A stretch of 32,075 bases of DNA from Marinilabiliales bacterium (lineage in GTDB: Bacteria; Bacteroidota; Bacteroidia; Bacteroidales; ML635J-15). This document shows, piece by piece, positions 10,294-17,757 of this stretch (within the stretch, counting starts at the first letter, position 1; each line of letters begins with the position of its first letter). Under the pieces are notes generated by a model, which did no database searches, was not told where the DNA came from, and was given only the letters and a program-made list of their open reading frames with translations. A program made the position numbers and the translations under genes. The stretch lies in NCBI GenBank assembly GCA_002869385.1, contig PKTB01000011.1:1-32075 (forward strand), written 5' to 3'.

Positions 10294-10689
10294 ATGAAAA
10301 AGATTCTAAGATCAAAATTATTATTAATCCCAATAATTGGAATACTATTAATAGCTTTTCAGCCACAAAAGGCATCTGCCTGTGAAATAGAATTTGAAGT
10401 TACTAATAACAAAAAAGAGGCATACTCTGTAGGATATGTTTTAGTGATAAAAGTTACCGTAAACTTAACACATAAGAGCTGCCCAATAGGAATGGAAAAG
10501 ACAAAATTCACAATGAAAGGCATGAAAATTTTAGGAACAACAGATTGGTTACAAGAATCTTCAATGGTTTGGACTCGAAAAATCAAAGTTCAAATTATTG
10601 AAAAAGATGGTAAGAACATAGTTCTAAATGCGAATCGGGTTTGTGACAAAGACGGTGGTTTTGGATCCTTGAAGCTAGAATATAAGTAG
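10294..10689 (+). CDS. Small exported protein, unknown function
   Basis: A 131-residue protein with a signal peptide (MKKILRSKLLLIPIIGILLIAF, cleavage likely after ASA near residue 29). The mature part starts with Cys (CEIEFEVTNNKKEAYSVGY) and has three Cys (at the start, in SCPIG, and in RVCDKD). Beta-strand-rich alternation suggests a small beta-sandwich domain. I do not recognise the family. Its place between a cupin lipoprotein and a polyferredoxin membrane protein suggests a periplasmic role in the same process. The 83-base gap before it has no clear terminator. It ends with TAG. Confidence 0.7.
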   Translation: MKKILRSKLLLIPIIGILLIAFQPQKASACEIEFEVTNNKKEAYSVGYVLVIKVTVNLTHKSCPIGMEKTKFTMKGMKILGTTDWLQESSMVWTRKIKVQIIEKDGKNIVLNANRVCDKDGGFGSLKLEYK

Positions 10690-10730
10690 AATCTAAGCTT
10701 CCAACTTTATTGTATTTAAATCTTTATCTA

Positions 10731-11792
10731 ATGAGTATTAAGCATATTAAATTCGTATTGATTCTTATACTTGCTGCTGTTTCTTATAATTTATCAGCAC
10801 AAACAGATAATGAATCACTGCTCAATAAACAAAACAGTCAAGAAGAACTTTCAGTCGATTCTTTTTCTGATCAATCATCAGCTGAGTTTGATGAATTTGA
10901 TGAGTTCAATGAGAACACTGATGAGTTTACAGAATACTCAGGCGATGAGCCTCCTGTAATTGATGCTCCTATTAGTTATAACCGCACTATTTGGGCAATT
11001 TCTATTCTCGTATTCACTATTCTTGCGGGCATTCTTGTAAGATTCAAAAAAACTCGAAATTTAAGATCTGTATTTCTACTACTATCAATAGTATTTCTAG
11101 GATTTTATAGAGGTGGACCAGGCGTTATTTCAAGTCTTCAAAATACATATTTATTTATTCTAGGACTCGATCATAATTGGCAAGCGATAATTCTATTTCT
11201 TGGTCTTATCCCCATCACCTATTTCTTTGGTAGAGTTTTTTGCGGATGGCTATGCTATTTAGGGGCTCTGCAAGAATTACTGTATATTGGTAGAATAAAG
11301 ATATTTCAGAAAGAAAGAGCACAAAAGATTATGCGAATAATTAGATATGTTATTTTTGGAATACTAATTATTCAGCTTACGTTTACTCAAACAATTTTAT
11401 GGAATAAGATTGGACCATTCAAAGTAGCTTTTAATCTTTTCTCACCAAATATTACAGGATATGTTTTATTAGGCATATTACTATTCTCATCACTATTTAT
11501 TTATCGACCATTTTGTAAGGCTGTATGCCCTGTAGGTTTAATTCTGGGTTGGATTACAAAAATACCTGGAGCATCAGTTATAGGAATAAACAACACATGT
11601 TCAGGATGCAAAACTTGTAATACCTCATGTAAGATAAATGCAATAACTCGCGATGATAAAATCTCAAAATTAGACAATCAGGAGTGTATTATGTGTGGGG
11701 ATTGCCTTAGCGATTGCAAAACAACAAGTAATAATATTTACAGAAAACTTAAACAACATTATGGCAAAATTAAACTCAAATCTGACAATTAA
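10731..11792 (+). CDS. Polyferredoxin membrane protein (NapH/CcoG-like 4Fe-4S protein) with acidic periplasmic N-terminus
   Basis: A 353-residue protein starting at ATG 10731. Order: signal peptide (about 1-24); a very acidic linker with AEFDEFDEFNENTDEF; about five to six transmembrane helices; two membrane-face CxxxC(P) motifs (CGWLCYLG and CKAVCPVG); and two [4Fe-4S] ferredoxin motifs near the C-terminus (CSGCKTCNTSC and CIMCGDCLSDC, both C-x2-C-x2-C-x3-C). The core is the Fer4_5 family, found in NapH, NosR and CcoG, which move electrons between the cytoplasm or quinol pool and periplasmic acceptors. The next gene begins inside its last 32 bases, so translation is probably coupled. The cleavable leader plus DEF-rich linker is unusual for this family. 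The electron acceptor is unknown. Confidence 0.83.
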   Translation: MSIKHIKFVLILILAAVSYNLSAQTDNESLLNKQNSQEELSVDSFSDQSSAEFDEFDEFNENTDEFTEYSGDEPPVIDAPISYNRTIWAISILVFTILAGILVRFKKTRNLRSVFLLLSIVFLGFYRGGPGVISSLQNTYLFILGLDHNWQAIILFLGLIPITYFFGRVFCGWLCYLGALQELLYIGRIKIFQKERAQKIMRIIRYVIFGILIIQLTFTQTILWNKIGPFKVAFNLFSPNITGYVLLGILLFSSLFIYRPFCKAVCPVGLILGWITKIPGASVIGINNTCSGCKTCNTSCKINAITRDDKISKLDNQECIMCGDCLSDCKTTSNNIYRKLKQHYGKIKLKSDN

Positions 11793-13089
11793 AATAATTG
11801 TAGTATTTTTTGCTGTCCTATTGCCACAGCTTGCTTATTCGCAGATGGATTGTAGAAGTACGCTTGGTGCACATTTAACACCTTTTCACAAAGATGTACC
11901 AATCTTGTGGGCAATTGAAGGAACCATGGCTCCTGGAATAATGACAAGTCCATATAACGATACAGACATTACTAAACTTAATGGAGGTATGATTTTAGGT
12001 GCTCTCGATTTTACTTTTGCAAGAAATCATAATTTTTATCTCGAAGGAGGTTATAAAAACTGGACGACCTCAGATTTTGTAAGTGAGTCAGGAGCAAGTA
12101 AATCTAAACATTTTTGAATGAGACAAGTGTTTTACTCTTATTCAAATAATCAGCTAAAGATAAAAGCAGGATTACACGAAACTCAATTAGGAAGTTTCCC
12201 AATACTTGATGAAAGGATTCTTGGAATTAGTGCTGATAAAACGATTGGAGCTTTTAGATTTAATTTACGTGGAGGAACTGTAATGAAAAATTTTGCTAGA
12301 ATGGGTATTTTCTGTTCTAACAGACATTTATATGGAATTATCAGTCCAAATTATACTGAGAACATCGGAAAAAAACCCGGAGACACCAATTTGGCAGGAA
12401 TAGCAATAAATTGGGACCCTCAACATAAAAAACCTGTACAATCTCAATCGTCAAATAATTCTGATGAATTTTCAGAATTTAGCGATGAATTTAGTTCAGA
12501 TTTAGATGACAAAGAAATTTTTCAAGTATCTCAAGTTCAGTTTTTGTTTTACAATGAATTTGGAAATCAGAATTTTATTCCAGACCACAAACTTTATCTC
12601 GGTGCTTTTGCTGATATGAATTTACCTTATGGATTTACAGCAAAAGTAGGCGGCATTTACCAAAATATGTCTAACAATAATACTATTATGTATATTGCAA
12701 ATCTTGGTCGCATAGTTAGTTGGCAAAATGCCTCAAGTACTAGATTTGATGTTACATATATTGGCAAAGCAGATGTTTCACAAAACGCATTATATATGCC
12801 AATATTTAGTAACCTATTCTTAGGAGAAATTATGCGTCTTGATGCTACAGACTTTCCTCTTTGGACAGCTAAAGTCAATCATCGTTTCCCAGGAAAATTA
12901 AACTTTAATGTTGGGGTCAAAGCTGTAGGACAGATAACTGGAGCAAAAACTAACGAGCAAGACCTTGAAATTGGGATAACAACTTTAAAACATCATCTTA
13001 AAGTTACACTAATAGGAAGCAGAGTACAAACAAATCTTGTACCTGAAGACTTTTATATGGTAAGAGCTGAAGTCAGACTCGCGTTTTAA
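11761..13089 (+). pseudogene. Outer-membrane beta-barrel protein with in-frame TGA
   Basis: The frame runs from ATG 11761, inside the end of the polyferredoxin gene, to TAA 13087-13089: 442 residues except for TGA at 12115-12117 (codon 119). It has a signal peptide (ending LAYSQ, about 1-29), then alternating beta strands with aromatic girdles and a terminal Phe (VRLAF), typical of an outer-membrane barrel. The central loop NNSDEFSEFSDEFSSDLDD resembles the acidic linker of the upstream polyferredoxin. The barrel pattern continues through the stop (SKHF, stop, MRQVFYSYS), where Gly is a plausible original residue. The ATG just after the stop is probably an internal Met. Role inferred: partner or conduit for the redox protein. 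No family name is recognised. Confidence 0.75.
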
Positions 13090-13165
13090 GCAAAACATCT
13101 TTTTACAAAACAATTCTGTTGACTTTATTCAGCTATTTTATGAAATTTTAATATAGAGTGTGTAA

Positions 13166-13201
13166 TTTGGTTTTCTGTACAATTAAGTTTACTTATCTTT
13201 G
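13166..13201 (+). promoter_or_regulatory. Promoter before lipA
   Basis: TATCTTTG at 13194-13201 matches the TAnnTTTG -7 element. TTTG at 13166-13169 is a possible -33 box with a slightly long 24-nt spacer. The start codon at 13217 lies 15 nt downstream. Confidence 0.55.
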
Positions 13202-13216
13202 TAAAAAAATAATATT

Positions 13217-14080
13217 GTGGAAACCAAAAGAAAGCCAAAATGGCTAAATAAAAAACTAGATTACGAAAGCATGAAAGAAATGGGAAGCATGCTTCGTAGT
13301 TTAAATCTTCATACTGTGTGCGAAGATGCTAAATGCCCAAATATGGGTGAATGTTTTAGAAATCGTACTGCTACCTTTATGATTTTGGGTGAGATTTGTA
13401 CCAGAAACTGTAGATTTTGTGCAATTCCTGGAGGGAAACCTACACCGGTTGATCCTGAAGAACAAAAACATCTTGCGGAAGCAGCTCTTAAGTTAAACTT
13501 AAGTCATGTTGTTATTACTTCGGTTACCAGAGACTATCTGCCTGATGGTGGGGCAACTCAATTTGCAGAATGCATTAAAGAAATACGTAAAGTTTTAACA
13601 AATTCAAGTATCGAAGTACTGATTCCTGATTTTAAAGGAGACAAAAAGGCTCTTGACATAGTAATCAAAGCAAAACCTGAAATTATTAATCATAATGTCG
13701 AAACTGTACCTTCGCTTTATAAAATTGCCAGACCAATGGCAAACTATAAACAATCATTGGAGGTGTTGAATTACGTAAAATCACAGGATCCTGATATCTA
13801 TACAAAATCGGGAATCATGCTTGGTTTAGGAGAGAAAGAAAATGAAGTATTACAATTATTTGATGATTTAATTGAATACAATTGCGATATGCTTACAATT
13901 GGGCAGTACTTACCTCCTTCTCATGATCATGCAAGCTTAAAAGAATATGTAGCTCCCGAAGTTTTTGAAAATTACAAAACAACCGGACTGGAAAAAGGAT
14001 TTAAATATGTTGCTTCAGGGCCATACGTAAGGAGCTCTTACAATGCATTAGAGGGAATAAAAGAAGTAAAATCTAAATAA
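13217..14080 (+). CDS. lipA: Lipoyl synthase
   Basis: A 287-residue radical SAM enzyme that inserts two sulfur atoms into protein-bound octanoyl groups to make the lipoyl cofactor. The auxiliary-cluster motif CEDAKCPNMGEC supplies Cys35, Cys40 and Cys46, and the radical SAM motif CTRNCRFC supplies Cys61, Cys65 and Cys68. The C-terminal RSSYNA is the conserved Arg-Ser block that ligates the sacrificial auxiliary cluster. Length matches the family. The start is GTG, supported by the promoter 15 nt upstream and the N-terminal KPKWLNKKL block. It is followed by a strong hairpin and then a lipoate-protein ligase, so synthesis and attachment or salvage genes sit together. No damage is seen. Confidence 0.97.
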   Translation: METKRKPKWLNKKLDYESMKEMGSMLRSLNLHTVCEDAKCPNMGECFRNRTATFMILGEICTRNCRFCAIPGGKPTPVDPEEQKHLAEAALKLNLSHVVITSVTRDYLPDGGATQFAECIKEIRKVLTNSSIEVLIPDFKGDKKALDIVIKAKPEIINHNVETVPSLYKIARPMANYKQSLEVLNYVKSQDPDIYTKSGIMLGLGEKENEVLQLFDDLIEYNCDMLTIGQYLPPSHDHASLKEYVAPEVFENYKTTGLEKGFKYVASGPYVRSSYNALEGIKEVKSK

Positions 14081-14086
14081 AACAAT

Positions 14087-14126
14087 GAAGCGTATCTGTC
14101 GGTTATAACCGACAGATACAAGCTTC
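14087..14126. terminator. Long palindrome / hairpin after lipA
   Basis: A perfect 28-bp palindrome has arms 14092-14105 and 14106-14119. Outer arms GAAGC (14087-14091) and GCTTC (14122-14126) extend it with a 2-nt bulge. It lies 7 nt after the lipA stop and probably ends or processes the lipA mRNA. Perfect symmetry with no loop could also mark a protein-binding site. Confidence 0.65.
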
Positions 14127-14183
14127 TTAAAATAAGGAAAAAATAAAAACAAACTAAAAACCAAAGCAAGACCTTGCACTAAG

Positions 14184-14216
14184 GACTTCCGTCTTCGGTC
14201 TCCGGTCTTCCGACTT
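14184..14216. repeat. Low-complexity imperfect tandem repeat (GACTTCCGTCTTCGGTCTCC...)
   Basis: A stretch built of imperfect repeats of a roughly 8-base word (GTCTTCGG, GTCTCCGG, GTCTTCCG) fills the gap between the lipA hairpin and lplA. It is more GC-rich than its surroundings. It has no coding potential and its function is unknown. Confidence 0.6.
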
Positions 14217-14221
14217 AAACT

Positions 14222-15205
14222 ATGAAATACTTAGAATTTGACAACCACTTGAGATCTTCACACGCTTTTGCTGTAGAAGAGTACATTATGAAAAATCCTA
14301 AATTTGAGGATGAGTATTTTATGTTCTGGAGAACTAAACCAACTTTAATGATTGGACGTTTTCAGAATACAATACAGGAAATAAACTCACAGTTTGCTAA
14401 AGACAATGATATTGATGTCGTTCGTCGCAATAGTGGTGGCGGAACAGTTTACACAGACCCAGATTGTTGGCAATTTAGCTTTATTACATGGAAAAATTCT
14501 GGACAGGTAAAAGACTTTCGTGATTTCACAAAACCTGTAATTGCTGCACTTCAGAGCATGGGTGTACCTGCAGTATTCCACGGTAGAAACGACTTACACT
14601 GCGAGGGTAAGAAATTCTCAGGAAATGCTCAGTTTGGCCTTAAAAATAGATTTCTACATCACGGAACAATTTTATTTGATACAAATCTTGAGAACCTTGT
14701 TCGTTCATTAAATGTAACAGATGAAAAGATAATCTCAAAAGGGATTCAATCGGTTCGCGAACGTGTTACAAACATTCGACCTTTCCTAACTAATGATTTA
14801 GAATCGCTGGAGTTCCGTAACAAAATGATTGAAATCCTTAAAGGAGATATGGTACAAATTGTTTTAAGCGATACTGATTTAGCTGAGATTGAGAAGATTG
14901 AGAAAGAAAAATTCCTTACCTGGGATTGGAATTATGGTAATTCGCCTAAATTCAATATCACAAAATCGAATCGTTTCGATGGTGGTAAGGTTGAGGTTCA
15001 ACTGGATGTAAAAAATGGAATTATCGAAACGTGTTCTATTTATGGCGACTTCTTCTGCAATGGCGATATTTCTGTAATACAAGATGCTGTTGTTGTATGC
15101 AAATATGAAAGTTCTGCAATTAAAACAGCTTTACAAAGCGTAAATGCAGAAGAAATGCTATATCTTATTAAGATTGATGAGCTGGTTTCGTGTTTTGTTG
15201 ATTAA
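14222..15205 (+). CDS. lplA: Lipoate-protein ligase A family protein
   Basis: A 327-residue protein with the lipoate/biotin ligase fold: RRNSGGGTVYTD near 61-72 (lipoyl-AMP binding loop) and KKFSGNAQF near 136-144 (catalytic Lys region). The C-terminal accessory domain, with KGDMVQIVLSD and the late lipoyl-ligase segment, is also present. It activates free lipoate with ATP and attaches it to lipoyl domains, or acts as a transferase; the full length with accessory domain favours a ligase. It is the second lipoate gene here after lipA. Leader repeats and a palindrome separate the two, so they may not share one mRNA. The frame is intact. Confidence 0.92.
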   Translation: MKYLEFDNHLRSSHAFAVEEYIMKNPKFEDEYFMFWRTKPTLMIGRFQNTIQEINSQFAKDNDIDVVRRNSGGGTVYTDPDCWQFSFITWKNSGQVKDFRDFTKPVIAALQSMGVPAVFHGRNDLHCEGKKFSGNAQFGLKNRFLHHGTILFDTNLENLVRSLNVTDEKIISKGIQSVRERVTNIRPFLTNDLESLEFRNKMIEILKGDMVQIVLSDTDLAEIEKIEKEKFLTWDWNYGNSPKFNITKSNRFDGGKVEVQLDVKNGIIETCSIYGDFFCNGDISVIQDAVVVCKYESSAIKTALQSVNAEEMLYLIKIDELVSCFVD

Positions 15206-15238
15206 ATAAACGGATCAACGGTTTAACTGATTAACATT

Positions 15239-15400
15239 CTATTTAAGAATTTCCCAATAATTTTCTGTACTTACAACATTAAACTCGTAGTCTGTATTGT
15301 TATTTTTAAAATCCGTAGGAATCTTAACCTTTCTGTCAGGACTATATTTACATTCAAAAAGCTTTAATTCTCCTCCATATTCCTGAATATAATCTATTTT
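15239..15400 (-). pseudogene. C-terminal remnant of an AAA ATPase / DUF4143 protein
   Basis: A 53-codon minus-strand piece reads KIDYIQEYGGELKLFECK, then SPDRKVKIPTDF, then FNVVSTENYWEILK and TAG (15239-15241). This is the characteristic end of the DUF4143-type ATP-binding family (EIDFIEE...LYAFEIKW...PKAF...NYLEFL). An in-frame TGA sits just upstream (15401-15403) and no ATPase core follows, so most of the gene has been deleted. The call rests on family recall over a short stretch. It is too short for ordinary ORF calling. Confidence 0.6.
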
Positions 15401-15440
15401 TCAAACAACAACAGCAATCAAAATGCAAGCATTTCACCAA

Positions 15441-15525
15441 ATTTATGCACTTTACTGCACATATTTAATCTAATTTATGCACTTTACTGTGCATTTTTTA
15501 TCAAATTTATGCAGTTTGCTAAATC
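15441..15525. repeat. Three phased 32-bp direct repeats (ATTTATGCACTTTACTG...)
   Basis: ATTTATGCA begins at 15441, 15473 and 15505, exactly 32 bp apart. The shared core is ATTTATGCASTTTRCT, and the first two units continue with a GCA that makes a partial dyad (TGCA...TGCA/TGTGCA). Three helical turns of spacing puts all copies on the same DNA face, which suggests co-operative binding of a regulator or replication-type protein. They lie just upstream of the ATPase remnant and may be its old control region. The remaining bases 15568-15740 show no gene. Confidence 0.65.
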
Positions 15526-15740
15526 GTACTACATTACTAATGGTTAGGGGCAGTTAAACGGTTTAACAGTTCAACAAGATGTAAATGTCGAGAAAATGTT
15601 CTATCTGAAAACTCCTATGTGTTACAAATGCTGTTTTTGGCATATGTTTTTGCCATTTCGCAAAAACTATGACAAAAATATTAATCACAACCAAATAATG
15701 AGTATATTACAATCCTTAATTAGATTATTTTATAATCATT

Positions 15741-16883
15741 ATGAGTTCGAGAACTATTGTACATATGGATTTAGATAGTTTTTTTGTCTCTGTAGAGAGA
15801 TTAAAAAACAGTCGTCTAAATGGCTTACCACTTGTTGTGGGAGGTGGTTCTGACCGTGGAGTAGTTTCTGCATGCAGTTACGAGGCCAGATATTATGGTG
15901 TACGCTCAGGAATGCCTTCGAAAATGGCAAGATATTTATGTCCCGATGCAATATTTATTCGTGGAGATATGGAAATGTACTCGCGTTACTCAAAAACCGT
16001 AACAGATATTGTTGCAGAAGAAGCCCACATATACGAAAAAGCCAGTATAGACGAACATTATATCGACATTAGTGGAATGGACAGATTTTTTGGCACTTAC
16101 AAATGGACAAAAGAGTTAAAAGATAAAATTGTAAAAAACACAGGTTTGCCAATATCATTCTGATTATCTGTAAATAAAACCGTAGCAAAAATCGCAACAG
16201 GCGAAGCTAAACCTTTTGGCGAAATGTGCGTCGAACAACCAATGGTAAATCAATTTCTTGATCCACTTTCTATCAAAAAAATACCAATGCTCGGAAAGAA
16301 AACCTACGGCATACTAAGAGGCATGGGAATTACTGATATAAAAACCATAAGACAGATCCCTCCTATTATGATAGAAAGTCTTTTGGGGAAAAACGGAAAA
16401 TCACTTTGGGAAAAAGCCAACGGAATTGATAATACTCCCGTTTTTTCTTATTCCGAAAGAAAATCTATAGGCAGCGAAACCACTTTCTAACACGACACAA
16501 TTGATGTAGATAAAATAAATGATATTATCTCCGGTATGGCCGTTAAACTTGCATATAAAATTCGTAAGGAACAATGGCTGACATCCTGCGTTGTTGTAAA
16601 AATAAGATATTCAGATTTTGACACACACACTTTGCAAAAAACAATTCCATATACCGCTTTTGACCATGTTCTTGTTCCAACTGTTAAAGAACTTTTTGCA
16701 AAATTATATCAACGCAGAGTTCTAATACGTCTTGTTGGGATAAGGTTTACAAAACTGATTCGAAGCACCCCCCAACTAAATCTTTTTGAGGATACTCCCG
16801 AAATGATAAACCTGTATATGAGCCTTGACAATATCCGCAAAAAATACGGAGAGAGAATTATCCGAAAGGGAAATTCGTGGTAA
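15741..16883 (+). pseudogene. dinB: DNA polymerase IV with two in-frame stops
   Basis: One 380-residue Y-family polymerase frame is interrupted by TGA 16161-16163 (codon 141) and TAA 16488-16490 (codon 250). Domains remain in order: palm HMDLDSFFVSVE at the start, RYYGVRSGMP fingers region, catalytic SIDEHYID (Asp104, Glu105), the palm block NTGLPISF-stop-LSVNKTVAKIATGEAKP, helix-hairpin-helix thumb (IPMLGKKT, LRGMGITDI), and little-finger domain from ERKSIGSETTF-stop-HDTIDVDK. Family conservation gives Gly at the first stop (ISFGLS) and Glu at the second (TFE.DT). Both are single G-to-T changes from GGA and GAA. No frameshift exists. If real, the polymerase is inactive. The ATGs after each stop are internal. 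Confidence 0.93.
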
Positions 16884-16885
16884 TC

Positions 16886-16941
16886 GGTGGCTTCGAGACA
16901 TTTTGTTGTTTATAAGATAAACAACAAAACCCTCAGCCACC
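16886..16941. terminator. Nested hairpin after dinB
   Basis: The inner stem is 12 bp (TTTTGTTGTTTA 16901-16912 with 16918-16929) around a 5-nt loop. The outer stem is 7 bp (GGTGGCT 16886-16892 with AGCCACC 16935-16941), separated by internal loops. It starts 3 nt after the dinB stop. The A-rich right arm suggests a factor-independent terminator readable from both strands. The 16942-17035 stretch after it has no gene and contains a GC-rich patch (GTGCGCGCGTG near 16960). Confidence 0.65.
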
Positions 16942-17035
16942 TATCAAAGTGCCAATGTATGTGCGCGCGTGATCTCATTGTACGAATGTGTCGTGCAATG
17001 ATTGGGATGGCCTTTGACTACTACTATAATGTATG

Positions 17036-17063
17036 GCCACAGATTAACTCTGATTTACTCAGA
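17036..17063 (-). repeat. Left inverted repeat of the ParDE cassette
   Basis: On the minus strand this 28-mer reads TCTGAGTAAATC, then AGAGTTAATCTGTGGC. It matches the element at 17717-17743 in opposite orientation with about five mismatches and one gap. It covers the toxin stop codon (17059-17061). Confidence 0.6.
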
Positions 17064-17346
17064 TAATTCTATTCAAATCTTGTCTGACAACAATTGTCAT
17101 TATATCAACAACATCATTACTTACTTTGTAATAAATACTGTCAGAGCCACAAACACATCTTCTATAACCAGGTTTAATATAGTCCACAGATTCAAATGAG
17201 AATGGACGCTCTGCAATAATATCAAAATACTTAAAGAATGAATAGTAATACTTATCTGCTTGAGCTATACCAAACTTACGAACACCGTAGTTATGAATTC
17301 TAATCAAATCCTCTTTCGCAACATTACTTAACCTATATTTACTCAC
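17059..17346 (-). CDS. parE: ParE/RelE-family toxin
   Basis: A 95-residue toxin with the family pattern: MSKYRLSNVAKEDLIRIHNYG at the start, FGIAQADKYYYSFF in the middle, then RPFSFESVDYIKPGYRRCVC, SIYYKVSNDVVDIMTIV and the terminal RQDLN. ParE relatives poison DNA gyrase; the exact target here is not shown by sequence. The start is GTG (17344-17346), overlapping the antitoxin end by 8 bases, the usual coupled arrangement. It ends in a genuine TGA inside a flanking inverted repeat. The toxin frame is intact although its antitoxin carries an internal TAG. Confidence 0.88.
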   Translation of the reverse strand: MSKYRLSNVAKEDLIRIHNYGVRKFGIAQADKYYYSFFKYFDIIAERPFSFESVDYIKPGYRRCVCGSDSIYYKVSNDVVDIMTIVVRQDLNRII

Positions 17347-17578
17347 TTAATAGAGATTTTGATTCTAATAATATTTGTTCTTTAGTATCACTAGTGAAGC
17401 CACTCTTTTCAGCACGCTATAGTTTAGTTTTTAACCAATCTATTTCACGTTGCTGCTTTCTGGCTTGTCTTACTAAATCATTTATTATTTCGCTCTTGCT
17501 TGAATATTCTTTACTCTCAATCTGAGCTTTCAACCACTCGTCATTAGGTTCAGTAAAAGAAATGCTTTGTCTAGTCAT
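17339..17578 (-). pseudogene. parD: ParD-family antitoxin with in-frame TAG
   Basis: Read from ATG 17576-17578, 79 residues are encoded except for TAG at codon 54 (17417-17419). The N-terminal half, MTRQSISFTEPNDEWL, then KSEIINDLVRQARKQQ, is the ribbon-helix-helix DNA-binding domain of the ParD/CC2985 family. The C-terminal half after the stop (RAEKSGFTSD...EQILLESKSLLSE) is the toxin-binding tail and matches the family without a frameshift. A truncated product would keep DNA binding but lose neutralisation. The final GTGAGTAA overlaps the toxin start by 8 bases. Glu (GAG) is one plausible original codon. Confidence 0.85.
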
Positions 17579-17716
17579 AATAAAACCTTTTGGTGTAAAT
17601 ATACATCATTTTCGCACCATTTGCAAGTATTTTTACAAAAAACATACAGATTTTAATAACAATTCCAAAATATGTAACTTGAAAAACATTCACACAAAAC
17701 AAAAGTTATAAATCTT

Positions 17717-17743
17717 TCTGTGAAATCTGAGCTAATCTATGGC
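17717..17743 (+). repeat. Right inverted repeat of the ParDE cassette
   Basis: TCTGTGAAATCTGAGC, then TAATCTATGGC. It is the inverted partner of 17036-17063. Together they enclose the toxin-antitoxin pair and nothing else, and the right copy lies 14 bases from the alaS stop. Confidence 0.6.
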
Positions 17744-17757
17744 TAAATTATCTCCAA

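Larger units (their letters stand above)
15217..15567. repeat. Pair of direct repeats AACGGTTTAAC flanking the ATPase remnant
   Basis: The 11-mer AACGGTTTAAC occurs at 15217-15227 and 15557-15567, each followed by a related ...TTAAC/TTCAAC tail. The right copy is part of a 7-1-7 palindrome (GTTAAAC-G-GTTTAAC, 15553-15567). Between them lie the minus-strand ATPase fragment and the 32-bp phased repeats. They could be scars of an insertion or deletion event, or members of the word-like intergenic repeats seen elsewhere in the window. Confidence 0.5.

Noticed and set aside
15441..15525. CRISPR array
   Set aside because: Only three units, spacing is exact but the units are nearly contiguous with no unique spacers, and no cas gene is near.
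15596..15778. Small Cys-rich ORF before dinB
   Set aside because: It overlaps the dinB start, has no recognisable pattern or promoter, and its composition is that of non-coding DNA.
12115..16163. TGA read as glycine (Gracilibacteria/SR1-type code)
   Set aside because: TGA falls at Gly-like positions, but TAA and TAG also interrupt genes, and TGA properly ends the ParE toxin (17059-17061) and the esterase (26377-26379). The wider genome is not AT-recoded in any visible way.
16942..17035. Possible tRNA or attC-like site
   Set aside because: No cloverleaf with acceptor and T-arm could be drawn, and no attC core sites are visible.
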